Source: Syntrophaceae bacterium
Lineage (GTDB): Bacteria; Desulfobacterota; Desulfomonilia; Desulfomonilales; Desulfomonilaceae
Length of the DNA: 38,069 bases
Assembly: GCA_031292235.1 (NCBI GenBank)
Contig: JARLHM010000044.1
Coordinates: forward strand, 1 to 38,069
Reading direction: 5' to 3'
Shown here: piece by piece, positions 20,101 to 27,439 of the stretch
Numbering within the stretch: the stretch's first letter is position 1
Layout: each line of letters opens with the position of its first letter
Notes under the pieces: generated by a model
The model's database searches: none
Told to the model about the DNA's origin: nothing
What the model saw: the letters and a program-made list of their open reading frames with translations, nothing else
Translations under genes and position numbers: made by a program

Positions 20101-21384
20101 TTATGGTTTTGTAGCCACGCTCGTGTTTTTCAATTCTTCCAATGCGGCGGTTATTAGACGTTTTACAGGATCATAGGATTCAGCGCTTAGCGCCTGTTCC
20201 AAAATTGGCGTAATCCTTTCGGGTTCTGATTTGCCAATGACTCGCAAAGCGTTAACTGCGGCTATCCTGGTTCTATAGTCCTTGTCGTTTAGGGCCTTTT
20301 GCAGGGCTTCTATAACTTCGGCTGGTGGAAATTTAATTGAGCCGAGCGTAGATATTGCGGAATTCCTCACTCGCATGTCTGAATCGGTTAACAACGGGAT
20401 GAGCTCCGGAGCCGCCTTACCTAGATCTGTCCCAAGTCCCCTGATGAGTCCTAAAGCCAGGAGACGGTTTTCAATATCCTTGTCTTTTAGTTCTTCTATA
20501 AGGGAGTCAAGAAACGCAGGGGCTTTTGTACGAAAGCGCATCAAGGCTATCAGCGCCTCCCTCCTGTCAAGCGGGTTATTCTCTTTTAGGGCCTTTAGAC
20601 AAATAGGAACGGCAAAATCTCCAGATTCATCTATTGCGCTTACAGCGTCAAGTATGTCTGACCGGGTGTCCTCATCGGACTTCTCATACATGGCTATGAT
20701 TTTGGGTAATGCCTCACCAGCGTGTTTCTTGAGTTTTTTAAGCGCCGGCAGTGCATGAACAGCGGCAACCGGTGTCTTTGAGTCGAGCGCTTCGACGAGA
20801 ACGGGTATCACCTTTTCAGGTTTTTGCTCCCCTATCATGGCTAGCGCTTTGCTTGCGCCCTTGGCCGTGGATTCATTCTTGTTCCCGAGGGCTTCAGCCA
20901 GAACGGGAATTTCTGTGTCATTCCAGGTTCCCAGAAGCGCCATAGCGATGGTAGCATTCATTTGAGTCTGTTTGTCTGGATCATCCAGATACTTCTTGAC
21001 CAATTCCTCGACAGAATGTTCTCTTTCACCAACACGACCCAGGGCAAGGACCGCCGCACGCCTGGGAGACACGTCAGGATCGTTTAGGACCGCTATCAGG
21101 GCCTTCTTTACATCATCGCTGTGGTTTGGGAAAAACCCCAAAGCCTCGGCAGCGGCGCTACGAACCATTGGATCAGGATCTTTCAAGGCTTCCAAGAGAG
21201 GCGGGACCGCCCTCGCTGGTTTGTTTCAGGAGCAACCAAGGTCAAAAGCCGCCTTTGCCCGGACAGCCGGATCGTCACTTTTGAGATTCTTTATGTGCTT
21301 GTCCGTTGAATCAGCAAAGACAGACTGTGGTTGCAAAAAGCAAAAAAGCAAAAAGACAGCGAAGACGACTGAAAAAATTCTCAT
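20101..21384 (-). CDS. Exported HEAT-repeat protein with an in-frame TGA (selenocysteine candidate or nonsense mutation)
   Basis: The ORF track shows only the part after 21195, opened at an artificial TTG. The real frame starts at ATG 21384, overlapping the upstream stop (ATGA). It encodes a signal peptide (MRIFSVVFAVFLLFCF...SVFA), a first HEAT helix (KSDDPAVRAKAAFDLGCS), TGA as codon 53, then NKPARAVPPLLEALKDPDP and about ten more HEAT repeats to residue 427. HEAT sequence continues smoothly on both sides of the TGA, so no bases are missing. Either CGA or GGA mutated to TGA (pseudogene), or TGA is read as selenocysteine in a C-S-U motif. Periplasmic HEAT proteins are protein-binding scaffolds. 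Confidence 0.7.
21192..21219 (-). promoter_or_regulatory. Stem-loop just after the in-frame TGA (bSECIS candidate)
   Basis: Starting 7 bases after the TGA, the mRNA can fold CCA/UGG, then GAG/CUC, a bulged U, then GGCG/CGCC closing a GUCC loop. The loop begins about 19 bases after TGA. Bacterial SECIS elements place a small loop with an early G at a similar distance, and they carry a bulged U (on the 5' side in E. coli fdhF, on the 3' side here). GC-rich repeat coding DNA can also fold like this by chance. Confidence 0.25.
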
Positions 21385-22181
21385 TTCTCAGGTTTTCCTT
21401 TACTCAAGACTTCATGTTTCTTCTTTTCGAGAAAATCCTTATCGATTTTCAAAAAACCCTTTTTCCCGAACAGGGCGAATCGGAGCCATTGGGCGGCGAA
21501 ATACAACATCGTGACATCATCATCCCGTATTTTTTTTACAATATCATCATCAATCTGGAATTTCTGAAGAAAACTGGAATTGAAAACAAATTCTCTAAAG
21601 CGGTCCACATCATACAGAGCCATCAGGATCATGTCCTGCATCCGAGGGTCGGCGATTTTTTCTTCCCATAGCTCGTCCGCGTGCATGACATCTTTCAGGT
21701 TGTGATCTATATCGTCGTAATCTCGGAGGCCCTGGTCCCTGCGCCAGTCTTCAACCGTCAACTCTGTTGATTCCTTGAGACCGTGACAGGTGTCTTGCTT
21801 GACGATAAAGGAATACTCCACTCCCTGTTCGGTATCGAGTGGGTAAAGACGACACGAATATGGTCGGCTCTCGTATACTCCACATCCTGCATCGTTCACA
21901 AACGGGCATTTCTTGTCTTCATCCTTGTTCATTTTAAGGACGACCGCAGGCAAACCACTTTTTTGAGACAACACTCTGTGTGTATAAGTTTCAATAAAAT
22001 CAGTTGAGGACATCTTGAGCGCTTTTCGCAATCGAATGACATCCAACGAGTCCAAGAAAATTGTTACGTCCCTACAACACGAATTAAAACAGTCTATGCC
22101 AGAGTGGCACTTGAAGCAAAAGGTGTCGTCCCACGTCATTATTCTCTCTTGATTTTCGCCTGATTCGGCTCGAAATTTCAT
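21381..22181 (-). CDS. YkgJ-family Cys-cluster protein (zinc/iron-chelating)
   Basis: A 266-residue cytoplasmic protein of the YkgJ/CxxCxxCC family (PF03692). The N-terminal cluster reads FCFKCHSGIDCFNSCC. The second group is KKCPFVNDAGCGVYESRPYS followed by CRLYP. These eight or so cysteines are thought to bind zinc or an iron-sulfur cluster. The C-terminal third is helical and charged. AAAGGA precedes the ATG. It is the middle gene of a three-gene operon and its stop overlaps the start of the HEAT-repeat gene. Function is not established for the family. Confidence 0.85.
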   Translation of the reverse strand: MKFRAESGENQERIMTWDDTFCFKCHSGIDCFNSCCRDVTIFLDSLDVIRLRKALKMSSTDFIETYTHRVLSQKSGLPAVVLKMNKDEDKKCPFVNDAGCGVYESRPYSCRLYPLDTEQGVEYSFIVKQDTCHGLKESTELTVEDWRRDQGLRDYDDIDHNLKDVMHADELWEEKIADPRMQDMILMALYDVDRFREFVFNSSFLQKFQIDDDIVKKIRDDDVTMLYFAAQWLRFALFGKKGFLKIDKDFLEKKKHEVLSKGKPEK

Positions 22182-22206
22182 TTATGGTCCTTTCCAACAT
22201 TTATGA

Positions 22207-23169
22207 TTAGCTAGGTTTGTTCTGAACCCGCTCGATATTTTCCAATGCCTGTTTGTTTCCGGGGTCGAGATCTAGAGCTTTCCGCCAGCACTCCAGGGCT
22301 TTGTCCATATCACCCAGCATCTCATAGGCGACCCCTTTTTGATGATGCGCCCCGATGTAGTTCTCCCTGAATGCTATAGCTCTATCGAAACAATTTAACG
22401 CACGGGAGAAGTCACGCTTAACTATTAGACAAATCTGTCCCATGTTGTAGTAAGCGGTTACATAGTCCGGGTCCAACTGAACGGTTTTTTCAAAACATGA
22501 TAGGGCGGCGTCTTCCCTTTTCAAGAAGGTGTATGCCACGCCGAGGTTATAAAAGACCGCCGAATTTTCAGGGTCTAGAGCCGCGACTTTTTCGAGCCTT
22601 GCCGCCGCCTGTTGATAATCTTCATCTTCGAAATCGGAGAAAGCCCGCTGGAGTTGTACTTGGGCTAAAAATGATTGCGGGTTCTTTGCTCCTGCCTCAA
22701 TGGCGGACAATTCTTCCAGGATTTTCTTGACGGCATCCTTTTCTTGAGCATTTTGAAAAAGCTCCAAAGCTTGCTCAAATGATTCACGGGCCTTTTCAAT
22801 TCTGCCTGCGCACGCCCGGGAAACACCTAATCGATACTGAATGTGGGGTTTCTTTGACTCATCTGGGTCGACTAGCGCTTTTTCATAATATTCCGCCGCT
22901 CTAAGATAATCTTCAGCCCCGTCATAGCAACTGGCTATGGCCTGTAGTATTTCACAGGATCTGGGATTGTCATTGAGACAGTCTTTGAAGTCGCAGATTG
23001 CTTCGTCCCACATTTTTTCTGACATAAGCTTGTAAGCCTGGGCTATTTTTCCCTGTGTGGAATTAGAGAGAGGGGCTCTTTGGTCAACCGACTGATTTGG
23101 TAAACAACAATGCTTAAATTTTTTCCCGCTACCGCAAGGGCAGGGGTCGTTTCTGGAGACAGTCGCCAT
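22207..23169 (-). CDS. SEC-C motif and TPR-repeat protein
   Basis: About 320 residues. The ATG at 23169 (MATVSRNDPCPCGSG) is the likely start; the ORF-track start is a TTG 11 codons upstream without a ribosome binding site. The N-terminus carries a SEC-C zinc motif (NDPCPCGSGKKFKHCC), as at the SecA C-terminus. The rest is tetratricopeptide repeats of 34 residues (for example AVFYNLGVAYTFLKREDAAL and AYYNMGQICLIVKRDFSRAL), about seven in all. Soluble, probably a protein-binding adaptor. It is the first gene of the operon with the YkgJ protein and the HEAT-repeat protein. Confidence 0.88.
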   Translation of the reverse strand: MATVSRNDPCPCGSGKKFKHCCLPNQSVDQRAPLSNSTQGKIAQAYKLMSEKMWDEAICDFKDCLNDNPRSCEILQAIASCYDGAEDYLRAAEYYEKALVDPDESKKPHIQYRLGVSRACAGRIEKARESFEQALELFQNAQEKDAVKKILEELSAIEAGAKNPQSFLAQVQLQRAFSDFEDEDYQQAAARLEKVAALDPENSAVFYNLGVAYTFLKREDAALSCFEKTVQLDPDYVTAYYNMGQICLIVKRDFSRALNCFDRAIAFRENYIGAHHQKGVAYEMLGDMDKALECWRKALDLDPGNKQALENIERVQNKPS

Positions 23170-23279
23170 CCTGGATGATCCTTTCGAGTTAGCGAATAAC
23201 AAAACATTTATAGTAATATATTAACCGGCATCCCTCAAGCAAAATAAACAATTGTTTTTTACGGACTTTTGGAAAACTA

Positions 23280-23324
23280 TTGTCCAAAAATTCTCTTGAC
23301 AAAAGGAATAGGATTTGATTCAAT
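23280..23324 (+). promoter_or_regulatory. Candidate aprBA promoter with inverted repeat
   Basis: TTGACA (23296) and TTCAAT (23319) are spaced 17 bases, in the 500-base gene-free leader of aprB. An inverted repeat TTGTC-N13-GACAA (23280-23302) overlaps the -35 box and could be an operator. A second TTGACA at 23648 has only a 14-base gap to TAAGAT and is weaker. The leader between would be nearly 400 bases if the first site is used. Nothing else recognisable is in 23203-23707. Confidence 0.35.
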
Positions 23325-23707
23325 TGACCAATTCATTATTGCTTAGGTCATCCAAGGCCTAGCTGGATATCCAATTTAGTATTTCAGCGCTAATTAGATC
23401 CACGTCGAGTTGAAATGGTCAAACTTTTTCTCGGAAGTTCCACACAGTACCGATTTTTCTCAGAGACTAAGCATAATCCGGTGGCCGTTGGCGCCGATGT
23501 TTATGTTCGGGGTTCGGCCGTTCTCATGAACGGAGGGTAAAGAGGGGTCTCGGGGACAAAGCGCCTTTAGCTTGGGAAATGATCTTCCAGGAATGGATGA
23601 CTACCTTGAGAAAGGAGGAGCCCGTCTATTCGTTTGAGTCGAAATTTTTGACATTAAACTTTAGTTGTAAGATCAGAGAAAGATTTATCACGCCAGGAGG
23701 ATAGTTC

Positions 23708-24151
23708 ATGCCAAGTTTTGTAATTATGGAAAAATGTGATGGATGCAAGGGGCAGGATAAGACTGCTTGTATGTACATCTGCCCGAATGATTTGATGGTT
23801 CTTAACAAAGAGACAATGAAAGCGTGGAACCGCGCGCCTGAAATGTGCTGGGAATGTTACAATTGCGTTAAAATTTGTCCCCAGCAGGCGATTGATGTGC
23901 GTGGTTACGCGGACTTCGTGCCCATGGGCGCTTCAGTTGTACCGCTAAGAGGTTCGGAAGACATTATGTGGACTGTTAAGTTCCGTAATGGTTCGCTCAA
24001 AAGGTTTAAGTTCCCGATCCGGAAGACCCAGGAAGGAACAGCCGTTCCTGATGGCGGTTTCGGTGAAGTGACAACGGACCTGGCGAGCCAGTGCCTGTAC
24101 AACGAGCCGGCTGCTCTGAAGCTCGCCGCGCTACCCACGGTTAAGAAGTAA
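23708..24151 (+). CDS. aprB: Adenylylsulfate reductase beta subunit
   Basis: The 147-residue iron-sulfur subunit of APS reductase. It carries two [4Fe-4S] clusters in a ferredoxin-like fold: Cys10, 13, 21, 25 and Cys47, 50, 53, 57, plus a C-terminal tail that wraps around AprA. Trp48 sits at the position of the tryptophan between cluster and FAD in the Archaeoglobus enzyme. It passes electrons to the FAD of AprA. AGGAGG precedes the ATG. First gene of the sulfate reduction cluster, 21 bases before aprA. Confidence 0.96.
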   Translation: MPSFVIMEKCDGCKGQDKTACMYICPNDLMVLNKETMKAWNRAPEMCWECYNCVKICPQQAIDVRGYADFVPMGASVVPLRGSEDIMWTVKFRNGSLKRFKFPIRKTQEGTAVPDGGFGEVTTDLASQCLYNEPAALKLAALPTVKK

Positions 24152-24172
24152 TTCCTTAGGAGGAAGCTAATA

Positions 24173-26050
24173 ATGGCCAATTTTGAAAATGTAGAAGTAA
24201 CCACTGACATTCTCCTTTGTGGTGGTGGTATGGCGGCCTGCGGAGCCGCTGTTGAAGCCGCATATTGGGCGGCGAAAAATAATTTGAAGGTAACATTGGT
24301 TGATAAAGCGGCTATGGATAGATCCGGCGCCGTGGCCATGGGCCTGTCTGCCATCAACCAGTATGTTGACATCAACAGCGGCAATAACACTGTTGAAGAC
24401 TATGTCCGTTACGTCCGTAACGATCTCATGGGCATCGCCCGTGAAGACCTCGTTTATGATATCGCTCGTCACGTTGATTCCTCTGTCCATCTGTTCGAAA
24501 AATGGGGCCTCCCCATCTGGTTGGACGCAGACGGAAAGTATGTTCATGAAGGCCGCTGGCAGCTTATGATCAACGGCGAATCCTATAAGGTGATCGTGGC
24601 CGAAGCCGCGAAGAACGCCCTAACCAAGTACGGCCATGAGTATTTCGAGCGCGTTTTCATCACCGATCCGTTGATGGACGGCGAAAGAATCGCGGGCGCG
24701 GTTGGTTTCAGCACCCGTGAGAACAAATTCTATGTATTCAAGGCCAAAGCAGTCCTAGCCGCAATGGGCGGCGCTGTTCACGTTTTCAAACCGAGAAGCA
24801 CTGGTGAAGGCCTTGGCCGGGCCTGGTATCCGCCTTGGAACTCCGGCTCCAGCCTTTATTTCACATTGATCGCAGGCGCTGAGCAGACCTGCCAGGAAGT
24901 GCGTTTCATCCCTGTCCGTTTCAAAGATGGTTACGGACCGGTTGGCGCGTGGTTCCTCCTGTTCAAGTCCAGGGCCACTAACGCGTTTGGTGGCGAGTAC
25001 ATGGTTGAACGTAAGGATGAACTTGCAAAATGGGGCGAATACGGAAAAGTGAAGCCGATCCCAGCTAACCTCCGTAACTACCTTGGCATGCTCGATGAGT
25101 TTGAAGGCAAGGGCCCAATCTACATGAGAACGGAAGAGGCTATTCAAAAGATAGCTAATGAACTTAAGGGCGACCCAAAAGCTTACAAAAAGAAAATGAA
25201 AGAACTCGAGAATGAAGCTTGGGAAGACTTCCTGGATATGACAATCTCCCAGGCTATTCTCTGGGCCGGAACCAATGTCCAGCCCGAAGAGAAAGCTTCT
25301 GAGATCGCAGCGGCCGAGCCGTACTTCATTGGTTCTCACTCAGGCGCTTCCGGCGCATGGGTCAGTGGTCCTAAAGACCTCGCTCCGAAAGAGTACTTCT
25401 GGGGCTATGAATATATGTCCACGGTTAAGGGTCTATTCTGTGCGGGCGACGCCACCGGCGCATCCAGCCATAAGTTCTCTTCCGGTTCACACGCCGAAGG
25501 ACGAGCGGCCGGCAAGTCGATGGTCCGTTTCGTAGTCGATAACAATACCCAGCCGAATGTGGATGCGGCTAAAGTTGAAGCTATGAAGAAACAGATCCTC
25601 AATCCCATGGATCTGTTTGTGGAATTCGGAGCCAAGTCAAGTGACCCGAACATCAACCCCGAGTTCATGAAACCTAAAATGTTCATGTTCCGCCTCCAGA
25701 AAATCATGGACGAATATGCCGCTGGCGTGACCTCAGGCTTCAAAACCAACAAGGCTAAACTAGAGAGAGCCCTTGAACTGTTGAATTGGCTGAAGGAAGA
25801 CTCCGCGAAACTGGCGGCAGAGGACCTACACGAACTTATGCGTTGCCATGAGAACATTCAGAGAATGTATCAGGCTGAAGTTCATGTTCGCTCGATCCTG
25901 TTCCGTGAAGAAACCCGCTGGCCGGGCTACTACTTCCGCAATGACTTCCCAACCATCGACGAAGCTAACTGGAAGGTCTTCGTCAACGCTACCTACAAAA
26001 ACGGCGCTTGGGAAATGAAGAAGGTACCCGTTATCTCTATCGTCAACTAA
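24173..26050 (+). CDS. aprA: Adenylylsulfate reductase alpha subunit
   Basis: The 625-residue FAD-containing catalytic subunit, which reduces adenosine 5'-phosphosulfate to sulfite and AMP in the cytoplasm. The FAD-binding start is ILLCGGGMAACGAAVEAAYW, with fumarate reductase-like blocks such as KAAMDRSGAVAMGLSAIN and the C-terminal flavin contact GLFCAGDATGASSHKFSSGS. The length is a little under the usual 640-670 residues, with no visible gap in motifs. Sequence type is that of a sulfate reducer; I see no evidence for a sulfur-oxidising (reverse) version. The strong codon bias (CGT, GGC, AAC, CTC) suggests high expression. Confidence 0.97.
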   Translation: MANFENVEVTTDILLCGGGMAACGAAVEAAYWAAKNNLKVTLVDKAAMDRSGAVAMGLSAINQYVDINSGNNTVEDYVRYVRNDLMGIAREDLVYDIARHVDSSVHLFEKWGLPIWLDADGKYVHEGRWQLMINGESYKVIVAEAAKNALTKYGHEYFERVFITDPLMDGERIAGAVGFSTRENKFYVFKAKAVLAAMGGAVHVFKPRSTGEGLGRAWYPPWNSGSSLYFTLIAGAEQTCQEVRFIPVRFKDGYGPVGAWFLLFKSRATNAFGGEYMVERKDELAKWGEYGKVKPIPANLRNYLGMLDEFEGKGPIYMRTEEAIQKIANELKGDPKAYKKKMKELENEAWEDFLDMTISQAILWAGTNVQPEEKASEIAAAEPYFIGSHSGASGAWVSGPKDLAPKEYFWGYEYMSTVKGLFCAGDATGASSHKFSSGSHAEGRAAGKSMVRFVVDNNTQPNVDAAKVEAMKKQILNPMDLFVEFGAKSSDPNINPEFMKPKMFMFRLQKIMDEYAAGVTSGFKTNKAKLERALELLNWLKEDSAKLAAEDLHELMRCHENIQRMYQAEVHVRSILFREETRWPGYYFRNDFPTIDEANWKVFVNATYKNGAWEMKKVPVISIVN

Positions 26051-26072
26051 CCTCTTAACTTACCTTAGAAAT

Positions 26073-26156
26073 CCCGGAGGTGGTATCCGCCTCCGGGGTC
26101 CCTCGAATGCAAGAGGAAGCAGACTGAGGGAGCAAATGCTCCCTCAGAACCTTTTT
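26073..26156 (+). terminator. Two stacked hairpins between aprA and qmoA, the second terminator-like
   Basis: Hairpin 1 is CCCGGAGG / CCTCCGGG with a 9-base loop (26073-26097). Hairpin 2 is CTGAGGGAGC / GCTCCCTCAG with an AAAT loop (26124-26147), followed by AACCTTTTT. The second looks like an intrinsic terminator and lies only 14 bases before the qmoA start. It may terminate most aprBA transcripts and let some read into qmoABC, while hairpin 1 may protect the aprBA mRNA 3' end. Confidence 0.75.
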
Positions 26157-26169
26157 ATTGGGAGGAAGC

Positions 26170-27435
26170 ATGGCTGGAGAAAGGACCGTTTTGGTCGTAG
26201 GGGGCGGTATAAGTGGTATCACGGCTGCGGTGGAAGCTGCGGAGGCTGGTTGCAAAGTGATCCTGGTTGAAAGGCTACCCTACCTTGGGGGCCGAGTAGC
26301 CCGGATGAATAAATATTTTCCGAAGCTTTGCCCTCCTAATTGTGGTCTTGAAATCAATTTCAGGAGAATCAGGAAAAACACGGATATCACTGTGTACACG
26401 CTTGCTAGTGTCGAAAATGTCTCAGGCGCCCCCGGGGCTTACACTGCAACAATAAAAATATTGCCGAGATGTGTTGAAGACCATTCGAGCACTTCAAAAT
26501 GTGTTGAAGACTGCCCGGTTGACATTCCAAATGAATTTAACTACGGGATGGACATGACCAAAGCCGTACGTTTACCGTACGAAATGGCTTACCCCATGAA
26601 CCTGGTCGCTGACGCTGAAGCTCTTAAAAGGAGCGTAGGATCTGTCGGCTTCAATAGCTTCGTAGATTCCCTTGAATCCAAGGGGATCAGGCTTGATCTG
26701 GAAGCCAAGCCGGAAATTCTGACAGTTCAGATTTCATCAATCGTTTGGGCTACCGGATGGGTCCCATATGACGCTACCAAACTGGACAGACTCGGGTTTG
26801 GAAAATACCCGAACGTCATCACAAATGTGATGATGGAAAGACTAGCTGCCAAGAACGGCCCTACTTGTGGTGAGATTGTAAGGCCATCGGATGGCAAGAA
26901 AGTTTACAATTTGGCCTTCGTGCAATGCGCGGGCTCCAGAGACGAAAATCATTTGCCCTATTGCTCGTCCATTTGCTGTCTCGCCTCATTGAAACAGGCT
27001 ACCTACCTGCGGGACTACAATCCGGACGCTGAGGCGCACATCTTCTATATCGACCTTAGAGCTTACGGGCGATTTGAATATTTCTTTGACAGGGTTCGTA
27101 ACGATGAGAAAATACACCTGACCAAAGGTAAAATTGTCAATGTGTATGAAGACCCTGTGACAAAGGACATAATAGTCGAGGGAGAAGATATTCTTTCCGG
27201 TGCCAGGATTCGCAGTACCTTTGACATGGTGGTCCTCGCTACAGGTATGCAGCCGACCACAAGCATCGAGAAGGCGCCGGTGCCCGGAGTGGAATATGAC
27301 GACTACGGCTTTATAGTTTCAGATACCGGAATTCATGCGGCAGGAGTTTCCAAGCGGCCAATGGATGTTGGGACGTGCCTGCAAGATTCAACTGGGGCTG
27401 CCTTAAAGGCCCTCCAGGATACGGTGGGGAGGTAA
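26170..27435 (+). CDS. qmoA: Quinone-interacting membrane-bound oxidoreductase subunit QmoA
   Basis: A 421-residue HdrA-like flavoprotein. The true start is ATG 26170 (MAGERTVLVVGGG) preceded by GGGAGG; the ORF track begins at a TTG four codons earlier, inside the ribosome binding site. FAD binding is VLVVGGGISGITAAVEA with a following YLGGRVARM. A HdrA-type Cys motif CAGSRDENHLPYCSSICC is present near residues 258-275. QmoA with QmoB is thought to form the cytoplasmic part of the complex that feeds electrons from menaquinol to APS reductase. Four bases separate it from qmoB. Confidence 0.95.
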   Translation: MAGERTVLVVGGGISGITAAVEAAEAGCKVILVERLPYLGGRVARMNKYFPKLCPPNCGLEINFRRIRKNTDITVYTLASVENVSGAPGAYTATIKILPRCVEDHSSTSKCVEDCPVDIPNEFNYGMDMTKAVRLPYEMAYPMNLVADAEALKRSVGSVGFNSFVDSLESKGIRLDLEAKPEILTVQISSIVWATGWVPYDATKLDRLGFGKYPNVITNVMMERLAAKNGPTCGEIVRPSDGKKVYNLAFVQCAGSRDENHLPYCSSICCLASLKQATYLRDYNPDAEAHIFYIDLRAYGRFEYFFDRVRNDEKIHLTKGKIVNVYEDPVTKDIIVEGEDILSGARIRSTFDMVVLATGMQPTTSIEKAPVPGVEYDDYGFIVSDTGIHAAGVSKRPMDVGTCLQDSTGAALKALQDTVGR

Positions 27436-27439
27436 GTCC

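Noticed and set aside
20282-20758. 158-aa plus-strand ORF
   Set aside because: Antisense shadow of the HEAT-repeat gene, Ser-rich as expected from the reverse complement.
21195-21384. Frameshift as the cause of the short HEAT ORF
   Set aside because: Rereading the bases shows the frame is continuous through 21226-21228; the only disruption is the TGA codon.
21306-21671. 121-aa plus-strand ORF
   Set aside because: Antisense to the YkgJ gene and the 5' end of the HEAT gene; no supporting features.
23648-23673. TTGACA..TAAGAT as the main aprB promoter
   Set aside because: Spacing is 14 bases, too short for a normal sigma-70 site; kept only as a weak alternative.
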